From positions 1,488,001 through 1,552,000 of the forward strand of contig NZ_CP050902.1 in NCBI RefSeq assembly GCF_012272695.1: a DNA stretch of 64,000 nt. The letters run 5' to 3'. Source of the stretch: Nocardioides sp. JQ2195 (GTDB taxonomy: Bacteria; Actinomycetota; Actinomycetes; Propionibacteriales; Nocardioidaceae). This document shows, piece after piece, positions 34,756-43,187 of the stretch; within the stretch, counting starts at the first letter, position 1, and every line of letters begins with the position of its first letter. The notes beneath the pieces were generated by a model. The model did no database searches. It was not told the DNA's origin and saw nothing but the letters and a program-made list of their open reading frames with translations. The translations under genes and the position numbers were made by a program.

Positions 34756-36702
34756 GTGACTGACACCTGGGACTCGTTCTTGACGACCATCGGCAGCCTC
34801 TCGCCCGCGTCGTACCTGGCGCTGGTCGTCGTGCTCGCCGTGGCAGCCCAGTGGGCGGCCTGGCAGATCAAGCTGCCCTCGATCCTGCTGCTGCTGCTGA
34901 CCGGCTTCGGCCTGGGCCGGCTCGTGAGCCCCGAGACGGTGCTCGGCCGGGACGTGCTGTTCGGCGGCGTCACCCTGGCCGTCGGCATCATCTTGTTCGA
35001 GGGAGCGCTGTCGTTGCGGCTCAAGCACGTCCAGGACCTCGGAAGGCCCGTGATCCGGCTCTGTTCGGTGACCGTGGTGGTGGCCTGGGCGCTGATCACG
35101 GCTGCGGCACTCCTGATCGGTTTCGACGTCGAGGTGGCCCTGTTGGTCGGGGCGATCCTGGTCGTCACGGGCCCGACCGTGATCAGCCCGATCCTGCGCT
35201 CACTGCGACCGACGCGGCGGGTGTCGTCGCTGTTGCGCTGGGAGGGGATCGTGGTCGACCCGATCGGTGCCGTGCTTGCGGTGCTGGTCTTCCAGGGCGT
35301 GCTGGCCGGCGGTGGCGGTGACGCCGTGCCCCAGCTGCTCGGCACCCTGCTGAAGACACTGTTGATCGCCTTCGGCATTGCGCTGGCGCTGGGGTGGGTC
35401 CTCGAGCGGCTGATGCGGCGTCACGCGATCCCTGACTTCCTGCACGGCGTGACCTTCCTCGGCGCGGCCATCGGATCCCTGGTGGTCTCCGACGCGCTGC
35501 AGCCGGAGAGCGGCCTGTTGACCGTGACCGTGCTCGGTGTCTATCTCGGCAACCGCCCGGACCTGCACCTCGAGCACATTGCGGCGTTCAAGGAGAACCT
35601 GCAGATCCTCTTCGTGGGAGCGCTGTTCATCGTGCTCGCCGGCCGGATCAGCCCGCAGCAGGTGGTCGACGTCGCCCCCCAGGCGCTGATCTTCCTGGCC
35701 CTGCTGGTCGTGGTGGTGCGTCCGCTGAGCGTCACGCTCGGGTTGATCGGGACCAAGGTCACCCGCGACGAGAGGAAGCTGCTCGCGTTCATGGCTCCGC
35801 GTGGCATCGTGGCGGCAGCGGTGACCAGCATCTTCGCGCTCGAGTTCGCACACTCGGCCGAGCTGGCGCACGCGGAGGCGGAGCGGGCGAGCGGCGCTCG
35901 CGCGGACGATCTGCTGGCCCGCTCGCACGACCTGGCCAGCCTGGCTGACCAGGCCAGCGACATGGTGCCCCTGGTGTTCATCGTCATCGTCTGCACGGTG
36001 GCGATCTACGGGCTCGGCGTCGGACGCCTCGCGGAGCGCCTGGGCCTGGCCAGCACGTCGCCCCAGGGGATCATCTTCGTCGGTGGGCAGCAGTGGGTCG
36101 TCGACGCAGCGAAGATCCTCGAGGAGTCGAAGGTAAGCACGATCATGGTGTCCCGCGAGTTCTCCAAGCTGCACAGGGCGCGGATGGCGGGGTTGACCAC
36201 CGAGACTGCGAACATCCTGAGCGACTACGCGGTCAAGGACATGGACCTGGCGGGCATCGGGAGCCTGATCGCGTGCACGGATGGCGACGACGTGAACGCC
36301 ACCGCCGCACGCGAGTTCGCCCATGTCCTGGGTCGTGCCAACGTCTACCAGCTCCGGCGTACTGATGAGGAGGACCGGACCAAGGACCAGCGACGCAAGG
36401 CGGCCTCCCACCTCACGGCCCGGTCCGTCTTCCAACCGCCACGCTCCCACGAGGAGATGGACGAGCTGGTGGCCAGTGGCATGACCGTCAAGCGGACCCG
36501 GCTGACCAAGGAGTTCACGCTCGACGACTTCCGGGGCAGGTACGGCGAGGAGACCGTGCTCATGTTCGCGTTGAAGGACGGCGAGGTGCACGTGCTGAGC
36601 GAGGAGTCCAAGGTTGCCCAAGTGGGGGTGAGCATCGTGGCTCTGGTCCGTGAGACCGACGGGCCGGCGAGGGAGCAGCCACAGCCGACACCGAGTCCTT
36701 GA
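34756..36702 (+). CDS. CPA1-type cation/proton antiporter with RCK domain
   Basis: A 648-residue Na+(K+)/H+ antiporter. About 12 helices span residues 18-425, with LPSILLLLLTGFGLGRL, LFEGALSL and VTGPTVISPILRSL matching NhaP-type antiporters, and LLAFMAPRGIVAAAVTSIF near residue 350. A cytoplasmic RCK/TrkA-N-like nucleotide-binding domain (about 435-545) begins GIIFVGGQQWVVDAAKILEE and includes ALIGS-like IGSLIACTDGDDVNA, and a small C-terminal domain follows. This arrangement resembles ligand-gated K+ or Na+ efflux antiporters. An in-frame GTG at 34747 adds 3 residues; GTG 34756 has AAGG about 8 bases upstream and is preferred, not proven. Confidence 0.9.
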   Translation: MTDTWDSFLTTIGSLSPASYLALVVVLAVAAQWAAWQIKLPSILLLLLTGFGLGRLVSPETVLGRDVLFGGVTLAVGIILFEGALSLRLKHVQDLGRPVIRLCSVTVVVAWALITAAALLIGFDVEVALLVGAILVVTGPTVISPILRSLRPTRRVSSLLRWEGIVVDPIGAVLAVLVFQGVLAGGGGDAVPQLLGTLLKTLLIAFGIALALGWVLERLMRRHAIPDFLHGVTFLGAAIGSLVVSDALQPESGLLTVTVLGVYLGNRPDLHLEHIAAFKENLQILFVGALFIVLAGRISPQQVVDVAPQALIFLALLVVVVRPLSVTLGLIGTKVTRDERKLLAFMAPRGIVAAAVTSIFALEFAHSAELAHAEAERASGARADDLLARSHDLASLADQASDMVPLVFIVIVCTVAIYGLGVGRLAERLGLASTSPQGIIFVGGQQWVVDAAKILEESKVSTIMVSREFSKLHRARMAGLTTETANILSDYAVKDMDLAGIGSLIACTDGDDVNATAAREFAHVLGRANVYQLRRTDEEDRTKDQRRKAASHLTARSVFQPPRSHEEMDELVASGMTVKRTRLTKEFTLDDFRGRYGEETVLMFALKDGEVHVLSEESKVAQVGVSIVALVRETDGPAREQPQPTPSP

Positions 36703-36738
36703 CGTGGCTGCCGGTACGAGCGCCGTGCCGGTGCCGCT

Positions 36739-38874
36739 CTACCTGGCCCTGGCGCGGAGCGCCACCGCGTCCTTGGGACGTCCGCCGGGCGAAGCGGCCG
36801 TGATCGTGAATCGCTTGAGGTCTCCGTTGCGTGCCGTGGCCGTGCGGGTCACCTTGAGCTTCAGGACCCAGTGCTCCCCGGGACGGACGGCCGGGGTGCG
36901 GAACGTCCCCGCGACGACCCTGCGGGTGACGGACCTGCCCTGAGCGAGGTACCTCATCCGGAACGTGCGGCTTCCCCGGGTGCCCTTGATCGAGAAGCGT
37001 TCGGTGACGTTGCCGTCGTTGCCGATCCGAACACGCACGATCCGGGAGCGCTTCGACTTCGTGATCTTGTAGGTCACGATCTGGTCCGGCTTCGACGGAC
37101 CGTAGATGTCGCCGCCGGCGAACCGCTTGGAGCCCGACCTGCGGATGGTGGCGTCGGGGCGGTGGAGCACACCGACGGTGTAGGCCTTGGTGAGGGTGAC
37201 GCTGTTCCCCGCTGCGTCGGTCGCGGACACGGAGACGGTGTGGTCGCCGGGTGTGGACGTGTCGAGCCGGTCGGCCGCCATGCCCGTGGTGGTGCACGAC
37301 TGGAGGCTCGAGCCGCCGCGGTCGGTGCACGAGTAGGCCGGCCGCACGACCTCGTCGCGGTCGTACACCGCCCCGTCCGCCACGGGGAGGGTGACCTCCG
37401 GCGCGACGTGGTCCTCGACCCGGGTGCGATCGGCCCGGTAGGTGAACTGGCGCTGCTCGGACGGGCTCGGATCCTTCAGCTCCCAGGCGATCTCTCCGTC
37501 CGGGTTGATCTCGCTCACCACGGCGTCCCTGGAGGAAGCCCATCCGACGAGGGTGTTGCCGTTCGGGAGCCGCTCGGCAGAGCCGGCGAAGATGGCGAAG
37601 CGATCGACGTCGGTGTACTCCCAGACCAGGTGGGCCTCTCCGCTCACCGGGTCGATCGAGTACTCCGTGATCCGGGTGGGGAGCCGCGGGATCGTTGCTC
37701 CGGTGCGATCGGCCGGGTTGATGCACAGGGGGTGCGCGCCGTTCCAGCTCCACGAGCCGTTGTCGAACATCAGCAGGTTCCCGTTGTCGAGCTCGCTCGC
37801 GGTGTGCTGTGCACAGGGGCCGCCGTGCGGGTCGTCCGGGAAGGTGAAGTCACTGAACCGGCCGCCGAAGCGCCACACGATGTCTCCCTCGGCGAAGGCG
37901 CCGTGCGGGTGCCGCGCGATCTTGAGGACCGAGCTGAAGTGACGGAAGGAGGCGAGGATGTCGCCGTCGTCCATGATCTGGATCGAGTTGATGTGCGCGT
38001 AGTCGGGATTGCCCTCCGCGATGACGGTCTCGGTGACCGGGTCCAGGTGGTCCTGGGCGCTCCACTCGAAGAGAACAGCCCCCGAGGCATCGACGTGCTG
38101 GATCACGGCATCAGTCAGTCCGGTCTCCTCGTTGGGCTCGTAGGCCACGAAGTAGCGGCTCCCGTCGCCCAACAGGATCGAGTCGTGGCCATCGGTGTTG
38201 GTCAACCCGGTGGTCTCGTAGGAGTCCTGCGCGGCCAAGTCGTCGCCCAGCGTCACGACAGCACTTCCGTCACGATCCGGACCCGCGCCGGAGTGCCGCG
38301 ACACGGACAGCTGGCCGTTCGGCTGGCGCTTGAAGTCCATGGATGAGGTGCTCTCCTCGTGCACCGTTGCGGGCACGCCGTGGGCATCCACGGCCACCTC
38401 GTAGAACGGCGTGCTGCCGCTCCACAGGCCGAGCGTGAGCAGGGTGTGCTCCTGTGGGCCGGTCTGCTCGCCGGTGCTCGTCAACGCGTGGAGGCCGGCC
38501 GGAAGGTAGATCGCCGAGTAGGCGGTCGTGCCCGTGGAGTCGCTGATGATCACCGACACCTCGTCGCTGGGCTCCAGTCCACTGACGCTGCGCTCGCCGT
38601 CCGGTGCGATGCGACCGTTGATGAGGACGGTTCCTGCTGCATCCGTCGTGCTCGCCGCCACGTGCACGGTGCCGGTGCTGGCATCCGTGGTGGTGATCCC
38701 GTAGCGCTTGGTGCTCGGCGTGAACGCCGGGTACGTCGCCACGCCGGTGCCGGAGATCGTGAGCGAGTGCGTGGGTGCATCTGCAGCCGCGGGGGAGGTG
38801 GAGGCTGCGGAGGCCGCGGGGTTCGCGACCGCTGCCGTCGGAAGCAGCAGCAGGGCCACGAGGAGGAGCTTCAT
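36739..38874 (-). CDS. Secreted arylsulfotransferase (ASST)-like protein
   Basis: A 711-residue exported protein. A signal peptide covers about residues 1-24. Residues 35-110 look like a small beta-sandwich, then an ASST-type beta-propeller (about 130-480) with HDSILLGDGSRYFVAYEPN, HINSIQIMDDGDILASFRHF, VWRFGGRFSDF, and RLPNGNTLVGWASS, each repeating the propeller strand pattern. The C-terminal 200 residues include an Ig-like segment (DHTVSVSATDAAGNSVTL) and a basic beta domain. True ASSTs move sulfate between phenols using a catalytic His; I cannot confirm that His here. TACGGT ends 6 bases before the ATG, suggesting a leaderless mRNA. Confidence 0.78.
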   Translation of the reverse strand: MKLLLVALLLLPTAAVANPAASAASTSPAAADAPTHSLTISGTGVATYPAFTPSTKRYGITTTDASTGTVHVAASTTDAAGTVLINGRIAPDGERSVSGLEPSDEVSVIISDSTGTTAYSAIYLPAGLHALTSTGEQTGPQEHTLLTLGLWSGSTPFYEVAVDAHGVPATVHEESTSSMDFKRQPNGQLSVSRHSGAGPDRDGSAVVTLGDDLAAQDSYETTGLTNTDGHDSILLGDGSRYFVAYEPNEETGLTDAVIQHVDASGAVLFEWSAQDHLDPVTETVIAEGNPDYAHINSIQIMDDGDILASFRHFSSVLKIARHPHGAFAEGDIVWRFGGRFSDFTFPDDPHGGPCAQHTASELDNGNLLMFDNGSWSWNGAHPLCINPADRTGATIPRLPTRITEYSIDPVSGEAHLVWEYTDVDRFAIFAGSAERLPNGNTLVGWASSRDAVVSEINPDGEIAWELKDPSPSEQRQFTYRADRTRVEDHVAPEVTLPVADGAVYDRDEVVRPAYSCTDRGGSSLQSCTTTGMAADRLDTSTPGDHTVSVSATDAAGNSVTLTKAYTVGVLHRPDATIRRSGSKRFAGGDIYGPSKPDQIVTYKITKSKRSRIVRVRIGNDGNVTERFSIKGTRGSRTFRMRYLAQGRSVTRRVVAGTFRTPAVRPGEHWVLKLKVTRTATARNGDLKRFTITAASPGGRPKDAVALRARAR

Positions 38875-38880
38875 GGGAGC

Positions 38881-38886
38881 ACCGTA
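38881..38886 (-). promoter_or_regulatory. -10 box of the ASST-like gene (leaderless)
   Basis: TACGGT on the - strand ends 6 bases before the ATG at 38874. Confidence 0.45.
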
Positions 38887-38996
38887 GGACGCTCCCGGTC
38901 CTGTGTCCGCGGAATCGTCGATGCCGTCCGCCCCGGCGCTGCAGTCCCCCAGATCCGGAGAGGCGCCGCACCTGGGACCGGGACCCGTGGCGCGGG

Positions 38997-40838
38997 TCAG
39001 GCGGCCACGGGGGGTACCGCTGGGGCGCCGCGCACCAGGGCGGCGTACCGTCCGCCGGCCAGCAGCAGCTCGTCATGGGTGCCGAGCTCGACCACGCGAC
39101 CCCGGTCGAGGACGGCGATCTGGTCGGCATCGCGGATCGTCGAGAGCCGGTGCGCGATGGTGATGGTGGTGCGTCCGCGGCTCACCTCGTCGAGGGCGAC
39201 CTGGACGGCCCGCTCGGTCTCGTTGTCGAGCGCGCTGGTTGCTTCGTCGAGCACGAGGACGCGCGGGTCGCGCAGCAGCGTGCGGGCGATCGCGAGACGT
39301 TGCTTCTCGCCGCCGGAGAACCGGTGTCCCCGTGCGCCGACGACCGTGTCGTAGCCCTGTGGCAGGTCGGCGATCACGTGGTGGATGCGGGCAGCCCGGC
39401 AGGCCTCCTCCATCTGCTCGTCGGTGGCATCGGGCTGGGCGTGCAGCAGGTTCTCCTTCACGGAAGCGTGCAGGAGGTAGGTCTCCTGGGTGACCACGCC
39501 GACGACCTCGGCCAGGTCGTCCAGTCGCAGGTCACGGAGATCGGTGCCGTCGATGGTGACGCGACCAGTGGTGGGGTCGTGCAGGCGTGCCACGAGTGAC
39601 GCGAGCGTGCTCTTGCCGCTGCCGGTCTCCCCGACCAGTGCCAGCGTGGTGCCAGCAGGAACGTGCAGGTCGATGCCGTCGAGCACTGGCCCCGAGTCGT
39701 CGTACGAGAACCCGACCTGGGAGAAGTGCACGTCGCCGCGGACGTCGTACGCCGTGAGGTCGGCCGGTTGCGCGGGGTCGTCGATCTCGACGGGCAGGTC
39801 CTGGTACTCGAAGATCCGGCTGAACAGCGCGAGGGAGGCGGTGATGTCGACACCGACGTTGAGCAGGGCCATCAACGGGCGGAACAGGGTCCCCTGCAGG
39901 GCGGTGAAGGCGACCAGGGTGCCGATCGTCATGCCACCCGAGGTGGCCGGGAGCCCGGCAGCGAGGTAGATCACTGCGGGGATGGTCGCGAAGATGACGC
40001 TCATCGTGGCCATCCTCCAACGGCCGGCCAGGCGGGAGCGGATCTCGAGGCCGACCAGGTCGGTGGAGGTCTCCTCGAACCGACGCGTCATCGCGGGGGC
40101 CGCACCGAGTGTCTTGCTGAGCAGCACGCCGCTGACGGAGAGGCCCTCCTCGACCTGCACGTGGAGATCGGCCAGGCGGCGTTGCCGCTGCGCGGTGATG
40201 GTGTGGCGCATCTTCGCGACCTGGCGGGTCAGCCAGACCGCCGGTGGCAGCACGACGAGGGAGAGCAGGGCGAGGCGCCAGCTCAGGGCCGCCATGGCGG
40301 CCGCGGTGCCGATGACCACGGTGACGTTGGCGGCGATGGAGGTCGCCGTCGAGGTGACCACCGACTGCATGCCGCTGATGTCGTGGGTCAGCCGTGACTG
40401 GACCTCGCCGCCACGGGTGCGCGTGAAGAACCCCACCGACTGGCGCTGGAGATGGGCGAAGAGCTCGGTGCGCAGCCGGTGCATGACCTGCTGGCCGACC
40501 GCGGTCGACATCCACGTCTGGACGACGCCGATCGCCGCGCTGGTCACCGCGACCGCGATCATCCCGCCGACGAGCCACAGCAGCAGCTGCAGGTCCTGGC
40601 GGGGGAGTGCCACATCGATGGCGTGACGCACGAGGAACGGTTGGGCCAGACCGACCAGCGAGCTGGCCATGATCAGGGCCACGATGACGACGAGCCGGCC
40701 ACGGTGGGGAGTGAAGAGCCGGGCGACGCGGCCGAGCGAGACGGGGGAGTGCTCGAGCTGGCGGCGGTCGGCCGGGTCGGGGCGGGTGGCGCGGCCACCC
40801 CTTCCGCGAGGCGAGTCGGAGAGTGTGGGGGTATCCAT
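38997..40838 (-). CDS. ABC exporter, fused membrane and ATPase domains
   Basis: A half-size ABC exporter of 613 residues that should act as a dimer. Six helices lie in residues 45-340. The ATPase domain has Walker A GETGSGKSTLASLVARLHDP, the signature FSGGEKQRLAIARTLLRDP, Walker B VLVLDEATSALDNE, and switch IAHRLSTI. Its place next to a divergent MarR gene suggests a repressor-controlled drug or lipid exporter; the substrate is unknown. A Shine-Dalgarno-like AGGAAGGGG lies upstream of the ATG at 40838. The promoter TTGAAG-N18-TACCCT overlaps the MarR operator. Confidence 0.93.
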   Translation of the reverse strand: MDTPTLSDSPRGRGGRATRPDPADRRQLEHSPVSLGRVARLFTPHRGRLVVIVALIMASSLVGLAQPFLVRHAIDVALPRQDLQLLLWLVGGMIAVAVTSAAIGVVQTWMSTAVGQQVMHRLRTELFAHLQRQSVGFFTRTRGGEVQSRLTHDISGMQSVVTSTATSIAANVTVVIGTAAAMAALSWRLALLSLVVLPPAVWLTRQVAKMRHTITAQRQRRLADLHVQVEEGLSVSGVLLSKTLGAAPAMTRRFEETSTDLVGLEIRSRLAGRWRMATMSVIFATIPAVIYLAAGLPATSGGMTIGTLVAFTALQGTLFRPLMALLNVGVDITASLALFSRIFEYQDLPVEIDDPAQPADLTAYDVRGDVHFSQVGFSYDDSGPVLDGIDLHVPAGTTLALVGETGSGKSTLASLVARLHDPTTGRVTIDGTDLRDLRLDDLAEVVGVVTQETYLLHASVKENLLHAQPDATDEQMEEACRAARIHHVIADLPQGYDTVVGARGHRFSGGEKQRLAIARTLLRDPRVLVLDEATSALDNETERAVQVALDEVSRGRTTITIAHRLSTIRDADQIAVLDRGRVVELGTHDELLLAGGRYAALVRGAPAVPPVAA

Positions 40839-40872
40839 GTGGTGCCCCTTCCTGTGGGGTCAATTCATATGA

Positions 40873-40915
40873 TGAGGGTACCTCACTATGAGGGATGGCT
40901 TCAATCCTCTAGGCT
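40873..40915. promoter_or_regulatory. Shared operator and divergent promoters of the ABC exporter and marR
   Basis: Alternating half sites TGAGG (40873-40877), CCTCA (40881-40885) and TGAGG (40889-40893), each 3 bp apart, form two overlapping palindromes. They cover the -10 (TACCCT, 40880-40875) and the spacer of the exporter promoter, whose -35 TTGAAG is at 40904-40899. They also overlap the -35 region of marR, whose TAGGCT (40910-40915) ends 6 bases before its ATG. Confidence 0.6.
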
Positions 40916-40921
40916 GTGACC

Positions 40922-41332
40922 ATGGCTGACGACACCGGTGACCTCCTCCAGGCGGTGGCGCGTGCACTGCGTCGTCGATACGGCGCGGCGATGGCCGAGT
41001 GGGACATCGCCCCCGGGCAGGCTCGCGCCCTGCGCCTGGTCCACGAGCTCGAAGGTCCGAGGTTGTCCGTCATTGCGGAGAGACTCCGGATGGCGCCGCG
41101 CTCGGCGACGGAGGTGATCGACGCGTTGGAGTCGCGGGGCCTGGCGCAACGGACTCCCGACCCCACCGATCGTCGGGCCACGTGTGTGACGGTGACCGAT
41201 GCCGGAGTGCTGATGTGTGCCCGCATCGACGAGGCCCGGGCGGTCGCGGCCGACGAGTTCCTCGGTGGCCTGACCGCACGTGACCGCGAGGAGCTCGACC
41301 GGATCCTCCGTCTGCTGGTCGACACCCGGTAG
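40922..41332 (+). CDS. MarR-family transcriptional repressor
   Basis: A winged-helix dimer, 136 residues. IAPGQARALRLVHEL begins the winged helix (about residue 33), LSVIAERLRMAPRSATEVIDALESRGLAQ is the recognition-helix region, and RTPDPTDRRATCVTVTDAG the wing with the usual Asp-Arg-Arg. Terminal helices form the dimer interface. It probably represses the divergent ABC exporter and itself through the TGAGG operator. The ATG 40922 start is supported by TAGGCT 6 bases upstream; an in-frame GTG lies two codons earlier. Confidence 0.92.
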   Translation: MADDTGDLLQAVARALRRRYGAAMAEWDIAPGQARALRLVHELEGPRLSVIAERLRMAPRSATEVIDALESRGLAQRTPDPTDRRATCVTVTDAGVLMCARIDEARAVAADEFLGGLTARDREELDRILRLLVDTR

Positions 41333-41361
41333 TCACGAGGACCGGCTCTCCGGCGGACCAC

Positions 41362-41367
41362 TAGGGT
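41362..41367 (+). promoter_or_regulatory. -10 box of coaE
   Basis: TAGGGT lies about 40 bases before the coaE ATG, giving a short leader that contains an AAGG ribosome site. Confidence 0.4.
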
Positions 41368-41407
41368 GAACAGCCGAGAGCATCACCCGCGTGGGAAGGT
41401 TCCTGGC

Positions 41408-41992
41408 ATGAAGGTCGGGCTGACCGGAGGCATAGCCTCGGGCAAGAGCACGGTGTCCGCACTGCTGGCCGAGCAGGGCGCGATGATCATCGACGCCGAC
41501 GCGCTCGCGCGCGAGGTGGTCGCGAAGGGGACGCCGGGGCTGGCGGCGGTCGTCGCGGAGTTCGGGGACACCCTGCTCACGGCGGACGGCGACCTCGACC
41601 GTCCTGCCATGGGCGCCCTGGTCTTCAACGACGAACCGGCACGGCGACGACTCGAGGCGATCATCCACCCGTTGGTCTTCGAGCGCACCGTCGAGCTCGA
41701 GGCTGCAGCCGGGCCGGACGACGTGGTGGTGCACGACATCCCCCTGCTCGCCGAGAGCGGTCGCGCGGACACCTTCGACGCCGTGCTGGTGGTGCACGTC
41801 CCCGAAGACGTGCAGGTCGAGCGGATGGTGCGCGACCGAGGCTGGACCGAGGCGGAGGCCAGGTCCCGGATCGCGGCCCAGGCCTCGCCGCAGGAGCGGC
41901 TGGCGATCGCCACGCACGTCATCGACAACACCGGAACGCACGAGGACCTCCGCCATCGGGTGGCAGAGGTCCTCGCGGAGCTGGTCGGCTGA
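41408..41992 (+). CDS. coaE: Dephospho-CoA kinase
   Basis: Phosphorylates the ribose 3'-OH of dephospho-CoA, the last step of coenzyme A synthesis, in the cytoplasm. The 194 residues contain the P-loop GGIASGKST (residues 7-15), IIDADALAREVV with the catalytic Asp, and the substrate region IIHPLVFER. VVHDIPLLAESG and the lid RMVRDRG are also typical. Some actinobacterial CoaE proteins carry a GrpB-like C-terminal domain; this one does not. ATG 41408 gives a start right at the P-loop strand. Confidence 0.96.
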   Translation: MKVGLTGGIASGKSTVSALLAEQGAMIIDADALAREVVAKGTPGLAAVVAEFGDTLLTADGDLDRPAMGALVFNDEPARRRLEAIIHPLVFERTVELEAAAGPDDVVVHDIPLLAESGRADTFDAVLVVHVPEDVQVERMVRDRGWTEAEARSRIAAQASPQERLAIATHVIDNTGTHEDLRHRVAEVLAELVG

Positions 41993-42013
41993 AGGTCAGC
42001 GCCCGGTCGTGGG

Positions 42014-42961
42014 TCAGGCGGCGAGATCGGGGTCGGCGAAGGTGCGCAGCTTCTGCAACGCCTCGCGCTCGAGCTGACGCACCCGCTCGGCGGAGATGCC
42101 GTGCTTGGAGCCGATGTCGGCCAGCTTGTGCTGGCGGCCGTCCACGAGCCCGTAGCGGCTCCGGATGATGTCGGCGGCACGCTCGTCGAGCTGACCCACC
42201 AACGCGTTGAGCCGGTCGCGGCTCTCGGTGTCGAGCACCTCGAGGTCCGGGCTGGGGGTGGTCTCCTGGGCCATCAGGTCACCGAGCGAGGTGTCGCCGT
42301 CCTCGTCGACCGGGGTGTCGAGGCTGACGTGGTCCCGACCCCAACGGATCAGGTCGAGGACACGGTCGAGGCTCATGTCGAGCTCGGTGGCGATCTCCTC
42401 GGGCTCCGGGTCGCGGCCGAGCTGGCGCTCCAGGGTGCGGCGGGCGCTGCCGACCTGGTTGAGCTCCTCGACGACGTGCACCGGGAGGCGTACGACGCGT
42501 GCCTGCTGGGCGATGCCGCGGGTGATCGCCTGGCGGACCCACCACGTCGCATAGGTGGAGAACTTGTAGCCCTTGGCGTAGTCGAACTTCTCGACCGCAC
42601 GGATCAGGCCGGTGTTGCCCTCCTGGATCAGGTCGAGCATGGGCATCTGGGCGCGGCCGTACTTGCGAGCGATGGAGACGACCAGCCGCAGGTTGGCGTT
42701 GATGAAGGTCCGGACCGCCTTGCGCCCCTCCTCCGCGAGCCACTCGAGCTCTTCCTCGTTGGCACTCTTGGGGGCGCCGCCCTTGCGTCGACCGACCCGG
42801 CCCTCGGCGAGCAGGTGCTCGGCCATCAGGCCGGCCTCGATCGTCTTGGAGAGCTCGACCTCGGTTGCCGCGTCGAGCAGCGGGTTGCGCGCGATCTCGT
42901 CGAGGTAGAGCCCGACGCTGTCGCGGCCCTCGATCTCACGCATTGCAGTCCTGCTGGCCAT
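42014..42961 (-). CDS. sigB: Principal-like (group 2) sigma factor, SigB/HrdD type
   Basis: A non-essential-type sigma-70 factor of 315 residues. Region 1.2 is DSVGLYLDEIARNPLL. Region 2 has [20 protein letters not shown], then [20 protein letters not shown] and [20 protein letters not shown], which bind the -10 element. Region 3 follows, and region 4.2 has LADIGSKHGISAERVRQLER for the -35. The N-terminus lacks the long extension of the primary sigma factor at 57.7 kb, so this is the SigB/HrdD-like paralog. ATG 42961 has GGAGG 9 bases upstream. A SigR/SigH-type promoter lies 57-82 bases upstream, suggesting induction by thiol-oxidative stress. Confidence 0.93.
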   Translation of the reverse strand: MASRTAMREIEGRDSVGLYLDEIARNPLLDAATEVELSKTIEAGLMAEHLLAEGRVGRRKGGAPKSANEEELEWLAEEGRKAVRTFINANLRLVVSIARKYGRAQMPMLDLIQEGNTGLIRAVEKFDYAKGYKFSTYATWWVRQAITRGIAQQARVVRLPVHVVEELNQVGSARRTLERQLGRDPEPEEIATELDMSLDRVLDLIRWGRDHVSLDTPVDEDGDTSLGDLMAQETTPSPDLEVLDTESRDRLNALVGQLDERAADIIRSRYGLVDGRQHKLADIGSKHGISAERVRQLEREALQKLRTFADPDLAA

Positions 42962-43017
42962 CACACGCCCTCCTTCGTCGGTGGTGCCGCTGGGAGTCAG
43001 CCCCACACATCTGTTCC

Positions 43018-43043
43018 AACAAGCCCCGGGCCGGGGAGATTCC
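43018..43043 (-). promoter_or_regulatory. SigR/SigH-type promoter of the sigB-like gene
   Basis: On the - strand GGAAT (43043-43039), an 18-base spacer, and GTT (43020-43018) match the Streptomyces SigR consensus GGAAT-N18-GTT exactly. It lies 57 bases before the ATG at 42961. Confidence 0.7.
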
Positions 43044-43114
43044 CGCCGGGGCGGGCTGCTCGGGGTTACATACAGATAGACGTGCGGGAGGTACCCGAAG
43101 TTGCCTGATCCAGC

Positions 43115-43136
43115 ACTTCTCAGGGACTTCTCAGGG
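43115..43136. repeat. 11-bp tandem repeat upstream of the sigB-like gene
   Basis: ACTTCTCAGGG occurs twice head to tail. It may be a regulatory site, because an 11-bp period places both copies on one face of the helix. Confidence 0.5.
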
Positions 43137-43187
43137 GAACGGGGAACCTCACAGGAACCACGTGCCACTCCCTCGGCGTGCGACGGG

